A stretch of DNA of 37,970 nt from Oscillospiraceae bacterium (GTDB taxonomy: Bacteria > Bacillota > Clostridia > Oscillospirales > Ruminococcaceae). The stretch lies in assembly GCA_029267825.1 (NCBI GenBank), contig JAJUHO010000006.1, forward strand, positions 1-37,970, read 5' to 3'. Shown piece after piece: positions 1-9,102 of this stretch (position 1 is its first letter; the number at the start of each line of letters is the position of its first letter). The notes beneath the pieces are model-generated. The model ran no database searches. It had not been told where the DNA came from and saw only the letters and a list, made by a program, of their open reading frames with translations. The position numbers and the translations under genes are program-made.

Positions 1-475
1 ATACTTTGGGCTTATGATTACCCCAAACGGGCCTAAGGTCATAGAGTATAATTGCCGATTTGGTGATCCTGAAACACAGGTTGTACTGCCGTTGCTTAAA
101 ACCGACCTACTTGAAATTTTTGAAGCGGTATATGATGAGCGCCTTTCGGAAATAAAAATCGAATGGAAAAATGAAAGTGCAGCTTGTGTTATTATGGCAA
201 GCGGAGGATATCCTCAAAAATATTCTACAGGATTTGAAATATCCGGCCTTGATGATAAAGGCCAAGTGGAAGATGCTTTTGTATACCATGCCGGAACTAA
301 ATTTTTGGATGGGAAATTTCTTACTTCCGGCGGAAGGGTTTTGGGTGTTGCTTCAACTGGCAAGTCGCTTGAAAAAGCGCTTGAAAGCGCTTATGAAGCT
401 CTTGATGGCATTGCCTTTGATGGCATGCACTTCCGAAAAGATATAGGACAAAAAGCGTTAAAAGCATATGAATAA
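1..475 (+). CDS. purD: Phosphoribosylamine-glycine ligase, C-terminal part (5' end outside window)
   Basis: Reading frame is open from the window edge. PNGPKVIEYNCRFGDPETQVVLPLL is the GARS ATP-grasp signature. Confidence 0.93.
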   Translation, partial: YFGLMITPNGPKVIEYNCRFGDPETQVVLPLLKTDLLEIFEAVYDERLSEIKIEWKNESAACVIMASGGYPQKYSTGFEISGLDDKGQVEDAFVYHAGTKFLDGKFLTSGGRVLGVASTGKSLEKALESAYEALDGIAFDGMHFRKDIGQKALKAYE

Positions 476-477
476 CA

Positions 478-516
478 AAAAACAGCCGGAACTGAAATAT
501 TTCCGGCTGTTTTTTC
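478..516 (+). terminator. Rho-independent terminator after purD
   Basis: aacagccgga-N10-tccggctgtt hairpin followed by a T run. Confidence 0.85.
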
Positions 517-551
517 ATATATTTTTTAAAATAATAGTATAATGTTGCGGA

Positions 552-580
552 TTGACTTTAATAGTTTGCCGTGCTATACT
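552..580 (+). promoter_or_regulatory. SigA-type promoter for the feo operon
   Basis: TTGACT (552-557), 17-nt spacer, TATACT (575-580). Confidence 0.7.
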
Positions 581-624
581 TTTGTAAGCTGAAGCTAACG
601 TGTGTTTGGCGAGGAGGTTTTTTA

Positions 625-864
625 ATGGGTGAATTGACCCTTAATGATATAAAAACAGGTTCAAGCGCTGTTGTGACCAAAATAGGAAGCCTTGGGCCTT
701 TAAAGAGACGGCTCATTGATATGGGAATAACTCCCGGAGTAAGAATTTTTGTGAAAAAAGTTGCTCCTTTGGGGGATCCTATTGAAATAAGACTTAGAGG
801 TTATGAACTTTCAATCAGACGGACTGAAGCAAAGAATATTTTTGTTAAAAAGGACAATGAATAA
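625..864 (+). CDS. feoA: FeoA-family ferrous iron transport protein
   Basis: ATG at 625 preceded by gaggagg; MGELTLNDIKTGSSAVVTKIGSLGPLKRRLIDMGITPG is FeoA-like; followed by feoB. Confidence 0.9.
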   Translation: MGELTLNDIKTGSSAVVTKIGSLGPLKRRLIDMGITPGVRIFVKKVAPLGDPIEIRLRGYELSIRRTEAKNIFVKKDNE

Positions 865-881
865 AGGAAGGTCTTAAAGCA

Positions 882-2903
882 ATGGGCAGCAATATAGCTT
901 TAATAGGGAATCCGAACTGCGGAAAGACAACGCTTTTCAATGCCTTAACTGGAAGCAACCAATATGTCGGGAATTGGGCGGGTGTTACAGTAGAGAAAAA
1001 AACAGGCAGGACGATAAAGGGCAATTTTAATATTACGGATCTTCCCGGAATATATTCGCTTTCACCGTATTCACTGGAAGAAAGAATTACAAGAGATTTT
1101 GTTATAAATGAAAATCCTGATGCAATAATCAATATTATAGATGGAACAAATATAGAGAGAAACCTTTACTTAACCGTTCAGCTTATTGAACTTGGAAAGC
1201 CTATGGTGCTTGTTGTAAATATGATGGATGATGTTGAGGCAAAGGGATGGAGTATAGATTGTGATTACCTTTCAAAGCTTTTGGGAATGCCGATTGTTCC
1301 AATATCGGCAAGAAAAAGTGAAAATATCGACGAGGTATTAAAACAAGTCGAATATGTAATAGAACATAGGATAATCCCTCCTGAAATAACCTATGATTTA
1401 AAAACTCAAAATGCATTAAATGAGATATATTCGGTGATAGTTAAAAATATTTGTGATGCCGGAAAAATTCCGTATAATTTTTATGCCGCAAAGCTTTTGG
1501 AAGGCGATATGGAGAGCGTAAAAACTTTAAAGCTTGATAATGTCCAGCTTGGAGCGGTTGAAAAAATTGTTCGTGGATATGAGAAAAGTTCGGAATGCCA
1601 TGACAGAGAGGCAATGCTTGCAGATGCAAGGTATAAATTTATTGAAGAAGTTGTAAGAAAAACAGTTGTTAAAAATGAATCGGAAGAAGCGTTGACAATT
1701 TCGGATAAAATTGATGCGATAGTTACAAACAGATTTTTAGCAATACCGGTTTTTTTGCTTATAATGTTCTTAATGTTTTCTTTTACATTTGGCCCGGTAG
1801 GGAAATTTTTAAGCGATATAATAGAAATTCTTGTGAATGATGTGATTGCTTCTTTTATAAGCGGAATTCTTGAAAAAGCAAATGCTCCGCAGTGGACGTA
1901 CAGGCTTTTGTTGGACGGGGTTGTTTCAGGAGTCGGCGGGATTTTGACATTTTTGCCGCAAATAGCAATTTTGTTTTTTTGCCTTTCCATTCTTGAAGAC
2001 AGCGGATATATGGCAAGGGCGGCATTTATAACAGATAGGTTTTTAAGGCGTCTTGGACTTTCGGGAAAATCATTCATACCAATGATAATGGGTTTTGGCT
2101 GTACAACGCCGGCTGTTATGGCTACAAGGACTCAGGAAAATATAAATGAGCGAAGAATGACGATTATGCTTGTGCCGTTTATGTCTTGCGGTGCAAAGCT
2201 TACGATATATGCTCTTTTTGCGGGGGCTTTTTTCAAAGGAAATAAAGGGCTTGTAATTTTCAGCATGTACATTTTGGGCTTTTTAGTTGCAATAGCTGTT
2301 GGGCTTTTGCTTAAAAAGACTGTTTTTAAAGGCAATATGGCACTTTTTGTTATGGAACTTCCTCCATATCGCATGCCGATGCCGAGGTCGGTTTTAAAAA
2401 ATACTTGGGATAAATGCAAGGGCTTTCTTGTTAAGGCAGGAACGGTTATCTTTTCAATGAGCATTGTAATATGGCTGCTGCAAAATTTTTCACCATCCCT
2501 GCATATGGTTAATGACAGTTCTCAAAGCATTTTTGGAGTTATAGGCACAACAATTGCTCCTATTTTTGCCCCGCTTGGCTTTGGAACATGGCAGGCAAGC
2601 GTGTCGCTGCTTTCAGGGCTTGTGGCAAAAGAAGCGGTTGTTTCAAGTCTTGGCGTGCTGTATGGGGCTGGCGGAGACAGCCTTTCAGCGGTAATTTCTT
2701 CGGTATTTACCCCACTTTCGGCATACAGCTATATGGTTTTTTGCCTTTTGTATGTTCCGTGCGTATCTGCTTTTGTAACAATAAGGCGTGAGATGGGCAG
2801 CTTTAAATGGGCGCTTGCTTCGGCGGCAATGCAGATAGGCGTTGCATATGTGGTGTCTTTGTTTATTTATCAGGCAGGAAGCCTTATAGAAAGGATGTTT
2901 TAA
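882..2903 (+). CDS. feoB: Ferrous iron transport protein B (GTPase permease)
   Basis: G1 motif GNPNCGKTTLFN, DLPGIYSLSPYSLEE, and permease region with GFGCTTPAVMATRT. Confidence 0.97.
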   Translation: MGSNIALIGNPNCGKTTLFNALTGSNQYVGNWAGVTVEKKTGRTIKGNFNITDLPGIYSLSPYSLEERITRDFVINENPDAIINIIDGTNIERNLYLTVQLIELGKPMVLVVNMMDDVEAKGWSIDCDYLSKLLGMPIVPISARKSENIDEVLKQVEYVIEHRIIPPEITYDLKTQNALNEIYSVIVKNICDAGKIPYNFYAAKLLEGDMESVKTLKLDNVQLGAVEKIVRGYEKSSECHDREAMLADARYKFIEEVVRKTVVKNESEEALTISDKIDAIVTNRFLAIPVFLLIMFLMFSFTFGPVGKFLSDIIEILVNDVIASFISGILEKANAPQWTYRLLLDGVVSGVGGILTFLPQIAILFFCLSILEDSGYMARAAFITDRFLRRLGLSGKSFIPMIMGFGCTTPAVMATRTQENINERRMTIMLVPFMSCGAKLTIYALFAGAFFKGNKGLVIFSMYILGFLVAIAVGLLLKKTVFKGNMALFVMELPPYRMPMPRSVLKNTWDKCKGFLVKAGTVIFSMSIVIWLLQNFSPSLHMVNDSSQSIFGVIGTTIAPIFAPLGFGTWQASVSLLSGLVAKEAVVSSLGVLYGAGGDSLSAVISSVFTPLSAYSYMVFCLLYVPCVSAFVTIRREMGSFKWALASAAMQIGVAYVVSLFIYQAGSLIERMF

Positions 2904-3083
2904 ATGGGTCTTGGAGCAATTATTGTGGTTGTTTTTTGCATAGCTTTAATTATTTTAGGAATTTTTATTTTTATAAGGATTGTCGCAAGGGCTTTAAAAG
3001 GTAAATCTTCATGTGGAGATTGCCAAAATTGCCGAATGGCAAATTGTCCTTCAAGGAAAGAAGAGAATTCAAAAAATGAATAA
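2904..3083 (+). CDS. Small FeoB-associated Cys-rich membrane protein (59 aa)
   Basis: ATG directly abuts the feoB stop. MGLGAIIVVVFCIALIILGIFIFIRIVARALKGKSSCGDCQNCRMANCPSRKEENSKNE has one TM helix and CGDCxxCxxxxC. Missing from the ORF track because it is under 60 aa. Confidence 0.85.
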   Translation: MGLGAIIVVVFCIALIILGIFIFIRIVARALKGKSSCGDCQNCRMANCPSRKEENSKNE

Positions 3084-3096
3084 AAGGATTTAGTTC

Positions 3097-3128
3097 AAAA
3101 AACTTTGGCACTTACAGCCAAAGTTTTT
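3097..3128 (+). terminator. Rho-independent terminator of the feo operon
   Basis: aactttggc-N7-gccaaagtt followed by TTTTT. Confidence 0.85.
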
Positions 3129-3129
3129 G

Positions 3130-3183
3130 TTGACAATAGGAGGTAATTGTGCTATTATTGCAAATGCAAACCATTAGCATTTG
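3130..3183 (+). promoter_or_regulatory. SigA-type promoter with a palindromic operator immediately downstream of the -10
   Basis: TTGACA (3130-3135), 17 nt, TATTAT (3153-3158), then inverted repeat CAAATGC (3161-3167) N9 GCATTTG (3177-3183) over the expected start site. Confidence 0.7.
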
Positions 3184-3198
3184 TGTCGGAGGTTTAAA

Positions 3199-4215
3199 AT
3201 GTCGGGAAAGAATTTAAAAATATTTGACAAGCTTATTTATGGACTTGTTTTGATTTTTGCCGTTTATATGATTTTTTCAATTATGCGTGTAAAGCAAATT
3301 GATTTGTCAGGCTTTGAAAGCTTTAATATGGTTTTTATAAGCATATTAATGCAAGCATTTCCGTTTATGATTCTCGGGATTTTCATTTCGTCGGTTGTGC
3401 ATGTTTTTGTCCCAAATGAAGTGCTTTTAAAGATTTTTCCGACTAAGAACGGGCTTGGCTTTATTGCTGCAATGTTTGCAGGAATTTTGCTGCCGGTTTG
3501 CGAATGCGCCACGGTTCCTTTAATGAAAGGGCTTGTTAAGAAAGGAGTAAAACTTCCGATTGCAATTACTTTTATGCTTTCGGCCCCGATAGTTAATCCG
3601 ATAGCCATAATGTCAACTGTTTATGCTTTTCCGTCCATGCCGTTTGTAGTATTCATAAGACTTGGGCTTGGACTTTTTTGTGCTTTGGTTATAGGTCTTT
3701 TGTTTTTTATTCCGGCACTTGGCGAAAATGTTTTTCAAAATTGCGAAAATGATGATTGTGAAGAGCATTCGTGCTGCTGTGGATGCCATAGTAATAATGA
3801 TAAGAGTATATTTGAAAAAATAAAATTAGTTTTTATACATATAACCGAGGAATTTTTTAGTGCGGGGAAATATCTTATAATAGGGGCTTTTCTTGCTTCG
3901 GCAATGCAAAGATTTGTTCCGGAAGGCATAATTTCCGGATTTTCTTCAAACGAGGCAGTTTCTTTAACTGTAATGATGCTTATGGCATTTTGTTTTTCGG
4001 CATGTTCAACATCGGATGCTTTTATTGCCCGCAGCTTTTCAAACAGTTTTTCGCTGAATTCTTTAATGGGTTTTATGGTATTTGGGCCCATGCTTGATAT
4101 AAAAAATATGTGCATGCTTTTTGATGGGTTTAATAAAAAATTTGTTTTAAAGTTGTGCGCAGTAATTTTTGCTGTTGATTTTTTAGTTTTGATTATTGCA
4201 TCAATTTTTATTTGA
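3199..4215 (+). CDS. Permease of the YcgR/YraQ (DUF318, COG0701) family with a Cys/His-rich cytoplasmic loop
   Basis: ATG at 3199 with RBS ggagg; VCECATVPLMKGLVKKGVKLPIAITFMLSAPIVNPIAI motif; loop NCENDDCEEHSCCCGCHSNN. The track start at 3181 (TTG) is less likely. Confidence 0.85.
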   Translation: MSGKNLKIFDKLIYGLVLIFAVYMIFSIMRVKQIDLSGFESFNMVFISILMQAFPFMILGIFISSVVHVFVPNEVLLKIFPTKNGLGFIAAMFAGILLPVCECATVPLMKGLVKKGVKLPIAITFMLSAPIVNPIAIMSTVYAFPSMPFVVFIRLGLGLFCALVIGLLFFIPALGENVFQNCENDDCEEHSCCCGCHSNNDKSIFEKIKLVFIHITEEFFSAGKYLIIGAFLASAMQRFVPEGIISGFSSNEAVSLTVMMLMAFCFSACSTSDAFIARSFSNSFSLNSLMGFMVFGPMLDIKNMCMLFDGFNKKFVLKLCAVIFAVDFLVLIIASIFI

Positions 4216-4248
4216 TGATGTAAAATTAAGTATATATTTGGAGGATTT

Positions 4249-4995
4249 ATGTCAAAAGCAAAACTTAATTTAAATGTATTGTTGAAAATCCTTTTGCTTT
4301 TAGGCTTCTCAATTTTATTTATTTTTAAAATAGCGAATGGGACGGCAAATAAATATGTAAATCCGCGAATTTTTATTTTTATGGTTTTTTCATCGGTATT
4401 AATGTTAATATGTGCCGGAATTCTTTGTTTTAAGTTGTTTGAAAACAGCAATGAGAAGTTTAAAAAATCACTTTTTATTTATTTTTTCCCTTTGCTTTTG
4501 GCATTTGTATTTCCGGCGGTGTCTTTTAATGCCGCATCTGCTTCGGATTATGGAAATTCAGCATATGTTTCCCAAAAAACAAATACCATCTTAAAAAAGG
4601 AAAATAAACAAGAAGAAACAATAAAAGAAAACAGCGGGAAATTGGTGCTGGATGAAAAAAATTTTTATACGGAAATGTACTCGATTTATTCAAATCCGGA
4701 ACTTTATTTGGGCAAAGAGATAGAAGTTGTTGGCTTTGTTTTTAAAGATGATAATTTTTCTAAAAATCAATTTGTTCCGGCCAGACTTGTTATGGTTTGC
4801 TGTGCGGCTGATATGGTGACTTCCGGGCTTGTTTGCAATTATGATAAGGCATATGAACTTGAAGAAAATTCATGGGTAAAAGTTAGCGGAGTGATTGAAG
4901 AAACAGAAATAAATGGTGAAACTTTGCCTTGTATAATGGCTAAAAGCGTGGAGAGCGTTTCAAAGCCGCAGCAGGAATATATTTATCCATATTAA
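4249..4995 (+). CDS. TIGR03943/DUF1980 family membrane protein (YcgQ-like), partner of the upstream permease
   Basis: N-terminal TM helices and a C-terminal domain containing ARLVMVCCAADMV...WVKVSGVIEE, typical of the permease partner; gene adjacency. Confidence 0.8.
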   Translation: MSKAKLNLNVLLKILLLLGFSILFIFKIANGTANKYVNPRIFIFMVFSSVLMLICAGILCFKLFENSNEKFKKSLFIYFFPLLLAFVFPAVSFNAASASDYGNSAYVSQKTNTILKKENKQEETIKENSGKLVLDEKNFYTEMYSIYSNPELYLGKEIEVVGFVFKDDNFSKNQFVPARLVMVCCAADMVTSGLVCNYDKAYELEENSWVKVSGVIEETEINGETLPCIMAKSVESVSKPQQEYIYPY

Positions 4996-5069
4996 GTAAA
5001 ATTTTCCCTTATAAATATTACAAAACGGATACAAATGATTTCATAAAGAATACATTAACTATTTACATG

Positions 5070-5098
5070 TTGACTTTTAGATGAAATCTTGCTATTAT
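5070..5098 (+). promoter_or_regulatory. SigA-type promoter for the kinase-like gene
   Basis: TTGACT (5070-5075), 17 nt, TATTAT (5093-5098). Confidence 0.65.
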
Positions 5099-5151
5099 TA
5101 CAATAATACATATTATACCTAAAATGTATTTTGTATAGGAGAACTTTTTAT

Positions 5152-6891
5152 ATGGGAGAAAATTTTAAACTCTGTCTGGGCTGTATGGAGCCAAAAACAG
5201 CTGACGGTGTTTGCCCGAATTGCGGTTATTCGGATGATGCCCCTTATTTGCCGTCTTATATTGCTCCGGGCACGGTGCTAAGCGAGCGCTATCTTGTCGG
5301 CAGGCTATTAAAGTATAATGGAGAAGGGGCGACATACATTGCTTATGATACTGTTACTGACCGCAAAGTTTTGATAAAGGAATATATGCCCGATACATTA
5401 TGCAGCAGGGTAAAAGGAAGCGCGGTAATAAGCGTAAATCCGAAGCATTTGGTGCAGTATAAAGCGTTTATGTCCGAATTTACTGAACTAAATCAAGTGC
5501 TGTCAAGGATGAGGACATTAAATCATATAAATCCTGCGTTGGAGCTTTTTGCTGAGAATAATACGACATATGTTGTTTTTGCATATATAAAGGGTAGACC
5601 TTTGAAGGACTATCTTCAAGAAAATGCGGGGGAATTGTCTTGGGAAGACGTTAAAAAAATTTTCCCGCCTATTTTTACGACTTTAAGCCTTGTTCATAAT
5701 GCAGGACTTATACATCGTGGGATTAGCCCTGAAACAATTTGGGTGACTGATAATGGGGAATTAAAGCTTACGGATTTTTGCATTGCAGCTGCAAGAACTG
5801 CAAATACAGAACTTGCTTCGGAAGTTTTTGCTGGATATGCGGCCCCAGAACAGTATTCTTCAAGCAGTTGGCATGGAACATGGACGGATGTTTATGGAAT
5901 ATCCGCTTTGCTTTATAGGATTTTAACGGGCAGTATGCCTACTGAGGCAATGAGCAGAATAGGAAACGATAATTTGTGCGAACCTGCCAAGCTCAATCCT
6001 AATATTCCGCCAAATGTTTCAAAGGTGATTATGGCAGGCCTTAAGCTTTCGGGTGAAGTTAGAATTCAAACCATAACCGAATTTGTTACAAGACTTTTTG
6101 AACAGCCAGAATATCTTGAACGTGGAACTGAAAAAACAATTTCCATGCAAATACCAAAACAACCTTCAAGGAGCGGCACTTCAAAGAATATGGGGAAAAA
6201 CTTACATTCGAAAAAGAAAAATGCAAAAGTAAAGCAAGTAAAAGTGGGACTTATGGTATTTTCAATAGTGCTTGTAATACTTGCCGCTGCGGGGACAATT
6301 TCGCTTGTTTTTTTAAATGGTTCGGGAGGAAATAGCCTTTCTGATGATTTGACTTCGGATGTTTCGCAAGAAACAATTCTTTCATCTTCTGAGATTTCAT
6401 CTTCTGAAACTTCCGAAACTGCATCAAGCGATGAAGACCAGACTTCATCACAAGATGAGAAAAAATATGAAATGCCTTCTTTTATAAATAAAAATTATGA
6501 GGCAATAAAAAATTCTGAAACTTATAAGGGTTGGCTTAAATTTGTTCCTGAATATGAATATAATGATTCGTATGAAAAAGATACTATTTTTTATCAGTCA
6601 ATAGAAGAAGGGGAACTGATAGCCGAAGGCACTGAGGTCGTATTAAAAATTTCCCTTGGGCCTCAAAATGTTTCTGTACCTGATTATTACGGCCTCACTG
6701 AAAAGGATTATGCAAAGATACTTAATGATAACAATATAAAGTTTTCAGTGGTTTATCGGGCAAATAATGATTACGTAAACGGGTATGTTTTTAAAACAAG
6801 CAAAGAACCGGGAGAAACAATAAATGTTGCCAAGGGTGAGGAACTTGTTGTTTATGTAGCTAAAAATGACAACTATTCGAGTGGTGATTAA
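5152..6891 (+). CDS. Zinc-ribbon, protein kinase-like (probable pseudokinase), TM, PASTA-repeat protein
   Basis: N-terminal CLGC...CPNCGY; kinase fold with IKEYMPD, IHRGISPETIW, LTDFC, GYAAPEQYS; TM around aa 370-390; Ser-rich linker; two PASTA-like repeats at the C-terminus. ATG at 5152 with an aggaga RBS. Confidence 0.85.
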   Translation: MGENFKLCLGCMEPKTADGVCPNCGYSDDAPYLPSYIAPGTVLSERYLVGRLLKYNGEGATYIAYDTVTDRKVLIKEYMPDTLCSRVKGSAVISVNPKHLVQYKAFMSEFTELNQVLSRMRTLNHINPALELFAENNTTYVVFAYIKGRPLKDYLQENAGELSWEDVKKIFPPIFTTLSLVHNAGLIHRGISPETIWVTDNGELKLTDFCIAAARTANTELASEVFAGYAAPEQYSSSSWHGTWTDVYGISALLYRILTGSMPTEAMSRIGNDNLCEPAKLNPNIPPNVSKVIMAGLKLSGEVRIQTITEFVTRLFEQPEYLERGTEKTISMQIPKQPSRSGTSKNMGKNLHSKKKNAKVKQVKVGLMVFSIVLVILAAAGTISLVFLNGSGGNSLSDDLTSDVSQETILSSSEISSSETSETASSDEDQTSSQDEKKYEMPSFINKNYEAIKNSETYKGWLKFVPEYEYNDSYEKDTIFYQSIEEGELIAEGTEVVLKISLGPQNVSVPDYYGLTEKDYAKILNDNNIKFSVVYRANNDYVNGYVFKTSKEPGETINVAKGEELVVYVAKNDNYSSGD

Positions 6892-6913
6892 GTTGTTTAT
6901 TTGTACTGATGGC

Positions 6914-6942
6914 TTGACAAAAGCTTTAAGTTGATGTATTAT
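6914..6942 (+). promoter_or_regulatory. SigA-type promoter for the thi operon
   Basis: TTGACA (6914-6919), 17 nt, TATTAT (6937-6942). Confidence 0.75.
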
Positions 6943-6952
6943 TTAGAAAACT

Positions 6953-7050
6953 TAATAGTCGGGGGGCTTGCACATGCAGGCTGAGATAAAGCGAAATGTA
7001 GCTTTGACCCGTTAACCTGATTTGGATAATGCCAACGTAGGGAACTATCA
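6953..7050 (+). ncRNA. TPP riboswitch aptamer (THI element)
   Basis: GGGGGG...CTGAGA...ACCCGTTAACCTGATTTGGATAATGCCAACGTAGGGAAC consensus; P1 atagt/actat; directly upstream of thiC. Confidence 0.96.
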
Positions 7051-7086
7051 TTAAAGATGTGTTTTGATTTTTTAATGGTTTTAGTG

Positions 7087-7126
7087 ATAAGGTATGCCTG
7101 CGTGAAGGCATACCTTATTTTATTTT
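7087..7126 (+). terminator. Riboswitch expression-platform terminator
   Basis: Perfect 12-bp stem ataaggtatgcc / ggcataccttat plus T-rich tail, between the aptamer and thiC. Confidence 0.88.
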
Positions 7127-7142
7127 TAAGGGGAATTTAAAA

Positions 7143-8456
7143 ATGGAATTTAAAACTCAAATGGAAGCTGCTAAAAAAGGTATAATTACAAAAGAAATGA
7201 AAATTGTTGCAGAAAAGGAAAAAATCCCGCCAGAAAGTCTTGTTGAACTTATAGCCAAAGGAGAAGTTATAATTCCTGCGAATGTAAGGCATAAATCAAT
7301 TTCTCCTGAGGGGATAGGCAAAGGCCTTAAAACAAAAGTAAACGTAAATCTTGGGATTTCAGGTGATAAGGCTGATTATGAGCTTGAAATGGAAAAGGCA
7401 AAGCTTGCCGTAAAATTTGGGGTAGAGGCAATAATGGACCTTAGCAATTACGGCAAGACAAATGTTTTTAGAAAAAAATTGATAGAATTTTCTCCTGCAA
7501 TGATAGGAACTGTTCCGATTTATGATGCAATAGGATATCTTGAAAAGGAGCTTTTAGAAATTACTGCAAAAGATTTTCTTTCTGTGGTGAAAGCACATGC
7601 AGAAGAAGGCGTGGACTTTATGACAATACATGCCGGAATAAACAAAAGGGCAGTTGAAGCTTTTAAACGTACAAAAAGACTTACAAATATTGTTTCAAGG
7701 GGAGGAGCTTTGCTATTTGCTTGGATGGAAATGACAGGCAATGAAAACCCCTTTTATGAATATTATGATGAAGTGCTTGAAATTCTTAGAGAATATGATG
7801 TCACCATAAGCCTTGGAGATGCTTTAAGGCCAGGCAGTATAAATGACAGCACGGATGCAGGACAGATAAGCGAACTTATTGAGCTTGGAAATCTTACAAA
7901 ACGTGCTTGGGAAAAAGATGTTCAGGTTATGGTTGAAGGGCCGGGACATATGGCAATGAATGAAATTGCCGCTAATATGACTTTGCAGAAAAAACTTTGC
8001 CATAATGCTCCTTTTTATGTGCTTGGTCCAATTGTAACTGATATAGCTCCGGGATATGATCATATAACTTCCGCAATAGGAGGAGCAATTGCTGCCGCAA
8101 ACGGTGCAGATTTTCTTTGCTATGTCACTCCGGCGGAACATTTAAGGCTTCCGGATATAAACGATGTAAAAGAGGGTATAGTGGCTTCAAAAATAGCGGC
8201 TCATGCAGCTGATATTGCAAAGGGGATTTCCGGTGCAAGGGAAATTGACAATAAGATGAGCGATGCAAGAAGAAGGATTGATTGGGAAGAGATGTTTTCT
8301 TATGCTATTGACCCTCAAAAAGCCAGGGAGTATTTTGAAAGCACCCCGCCGTCAGATAGGCATACTTGTTCCATGTGCGGGAAAATGTGTGCAATGAAAA
8401 CTACAAATATGATTTTAAACGGCGAAAAGATAGAACTTTGCGGAAAGGGCGAATAG
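7143..8456 (+). CDS. thiC: Phosphomethylpyrimidine synthase (radical SAM)
   Basis: [36 protein letters not shown]-terminal [11 protein letters not shown] cluster motif; TPP riboswitch upstream. Confidence 0.97.
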   Translation: MEFKTQMEAAKKGIITKEMKIVAEKEKIPPESLVELIAKGEVIIPANVRHKSISPEGIGKGLKTKVNVNLGISGDKADYELEMEKAKLAVKFGVEAIMDLSNYGKTNVFRKKLIEFSPAMIGTVPIYDAIGYLEKELLEITAKDFLSVVKAHAEEGVDFMTIHAGINKRAVEAFKRTKRLTNIVSRGGALLFAWMEMTGNENPFYEYYDEVLEILREYDVTISLGDALRPGSINDSTDAGQISELIELGNLTKRAWEKDVQVMVEGPGHMAMNEIAANMTLQKKLCHNAPFYVLGPIVTDIAPGYDHITSAIGGAIAAANGADFLCYVTPAEHLRLPDINDVKEGIVASKIAAHAADIAKGISGAREIDNKMSDARRRIDWEEMFSYAIDPQKAREYFESTPPSDRHTCSMCGKMCAMKTTNMILNGEKIELCGKGE

Positions 8457-8457
8457 C

Positions 8458-9102
8458 ATGAAGAAATTTAATCCTTTGCTTTACCTTGTTACAGACAGCT
8501 CCGGACTTGATGAAAAGGATTTTTTAAATAGGATTGAACAGGCATTAAAAGGCGGAGTTACGCTTTTGCAGTTAAGGGAAAAGGAAAAAAGCGGACTTGA
8601 ATTTTATAATTTGGCGCTGAAAGTAAAAAAAATTGCAGACTTTTATAATGTGCCTCTTATAATAGACGATAGGGTAGATATAGCTTTGGCGGCAAATGCC
8701 GATGGAGTTCATTTAGGACAAAGCGATATTCCGGTATTTGAGGCAAGAAAAATGCTTGGCAATGATAAAATAATAGGCGCCAGCACAAAAACAGTTGAAC
8801 AAGCTGAAAAAGCTGAAAAAGATGGTGCGGATTATCTTGGAGTGGGTGCAATTTTTCCGACAACCACAAAGGTAATAACCGTAATTACTCCTGTAAAAAC
8901 GCTTGATGAAATATGCAGGAACGTAAAAATACCTGTGGCCGCAATAGGTGGGCTTAATATAGGGAATATAAATGTTTTAAAAAATGTTCCAATAAGCGGA
9001 ATATGTGTTGTATCGGCAATAATGAAAAGCAAAAATCCATTTAATGCGGCAAAAGACTTAAAAGCAGCCATAATCAAACTTTTAAACGGAGATATGCAAT
9101 GA
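8458..9102 (+). CDS. thiE: Thiamine-phosphate synthase
   Basis: LQLREKEKSGLEF, IIDDRVDIALAANADGVHLGQSD, GVGAIFPTTTK, VAAIGGLN. Confidence 0.95.
   Translation: MKKFNPLLYLVTDSSGLDEKDFLNRIEQALKGGVTLLQLREKEKSGLEFYNLALKVKKIADFYNVPLIIDDRVDIALAANADGVHLGQSDIPVFEARKMLGNDKIIGASTKTVEQAEKAEKDGADYLGVGAIFPTTTKVITVITPVKTLDEICRNVKIPVAAIGGLNIGNINVLKNVPISGICVVSAIMKSKNPFNAAKDLKAAIIKLLNGDMQ

Noticed and set aside
1481-2077. 198-aa minus-strand ORF inside feoB
   Set aside because: Antisense shadow of a well-supported coding frame; composition is typical of reversed coding sequence and it has no recognisable motif or RBS.
3735-4451. 238-aa minus-strand ORF across the permease pair
   Set aside because: Antisense to two conserved membrane protein genes; Lys/Ile/Asn-rich shadow ORF.
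6320-6460. Ser/Thr/Glu-rich low-complexity stretch as a nucleotide repeat element
   Set aside because: Explained as the linker between the TM segment and PASTA repeats of the kinase-like protein; not a DNA repeat.
7087-7126. Hairpin before thiC as an independent attenuator
   Set aside because: Fully explained as the expression platform of the TPP riboswitch.
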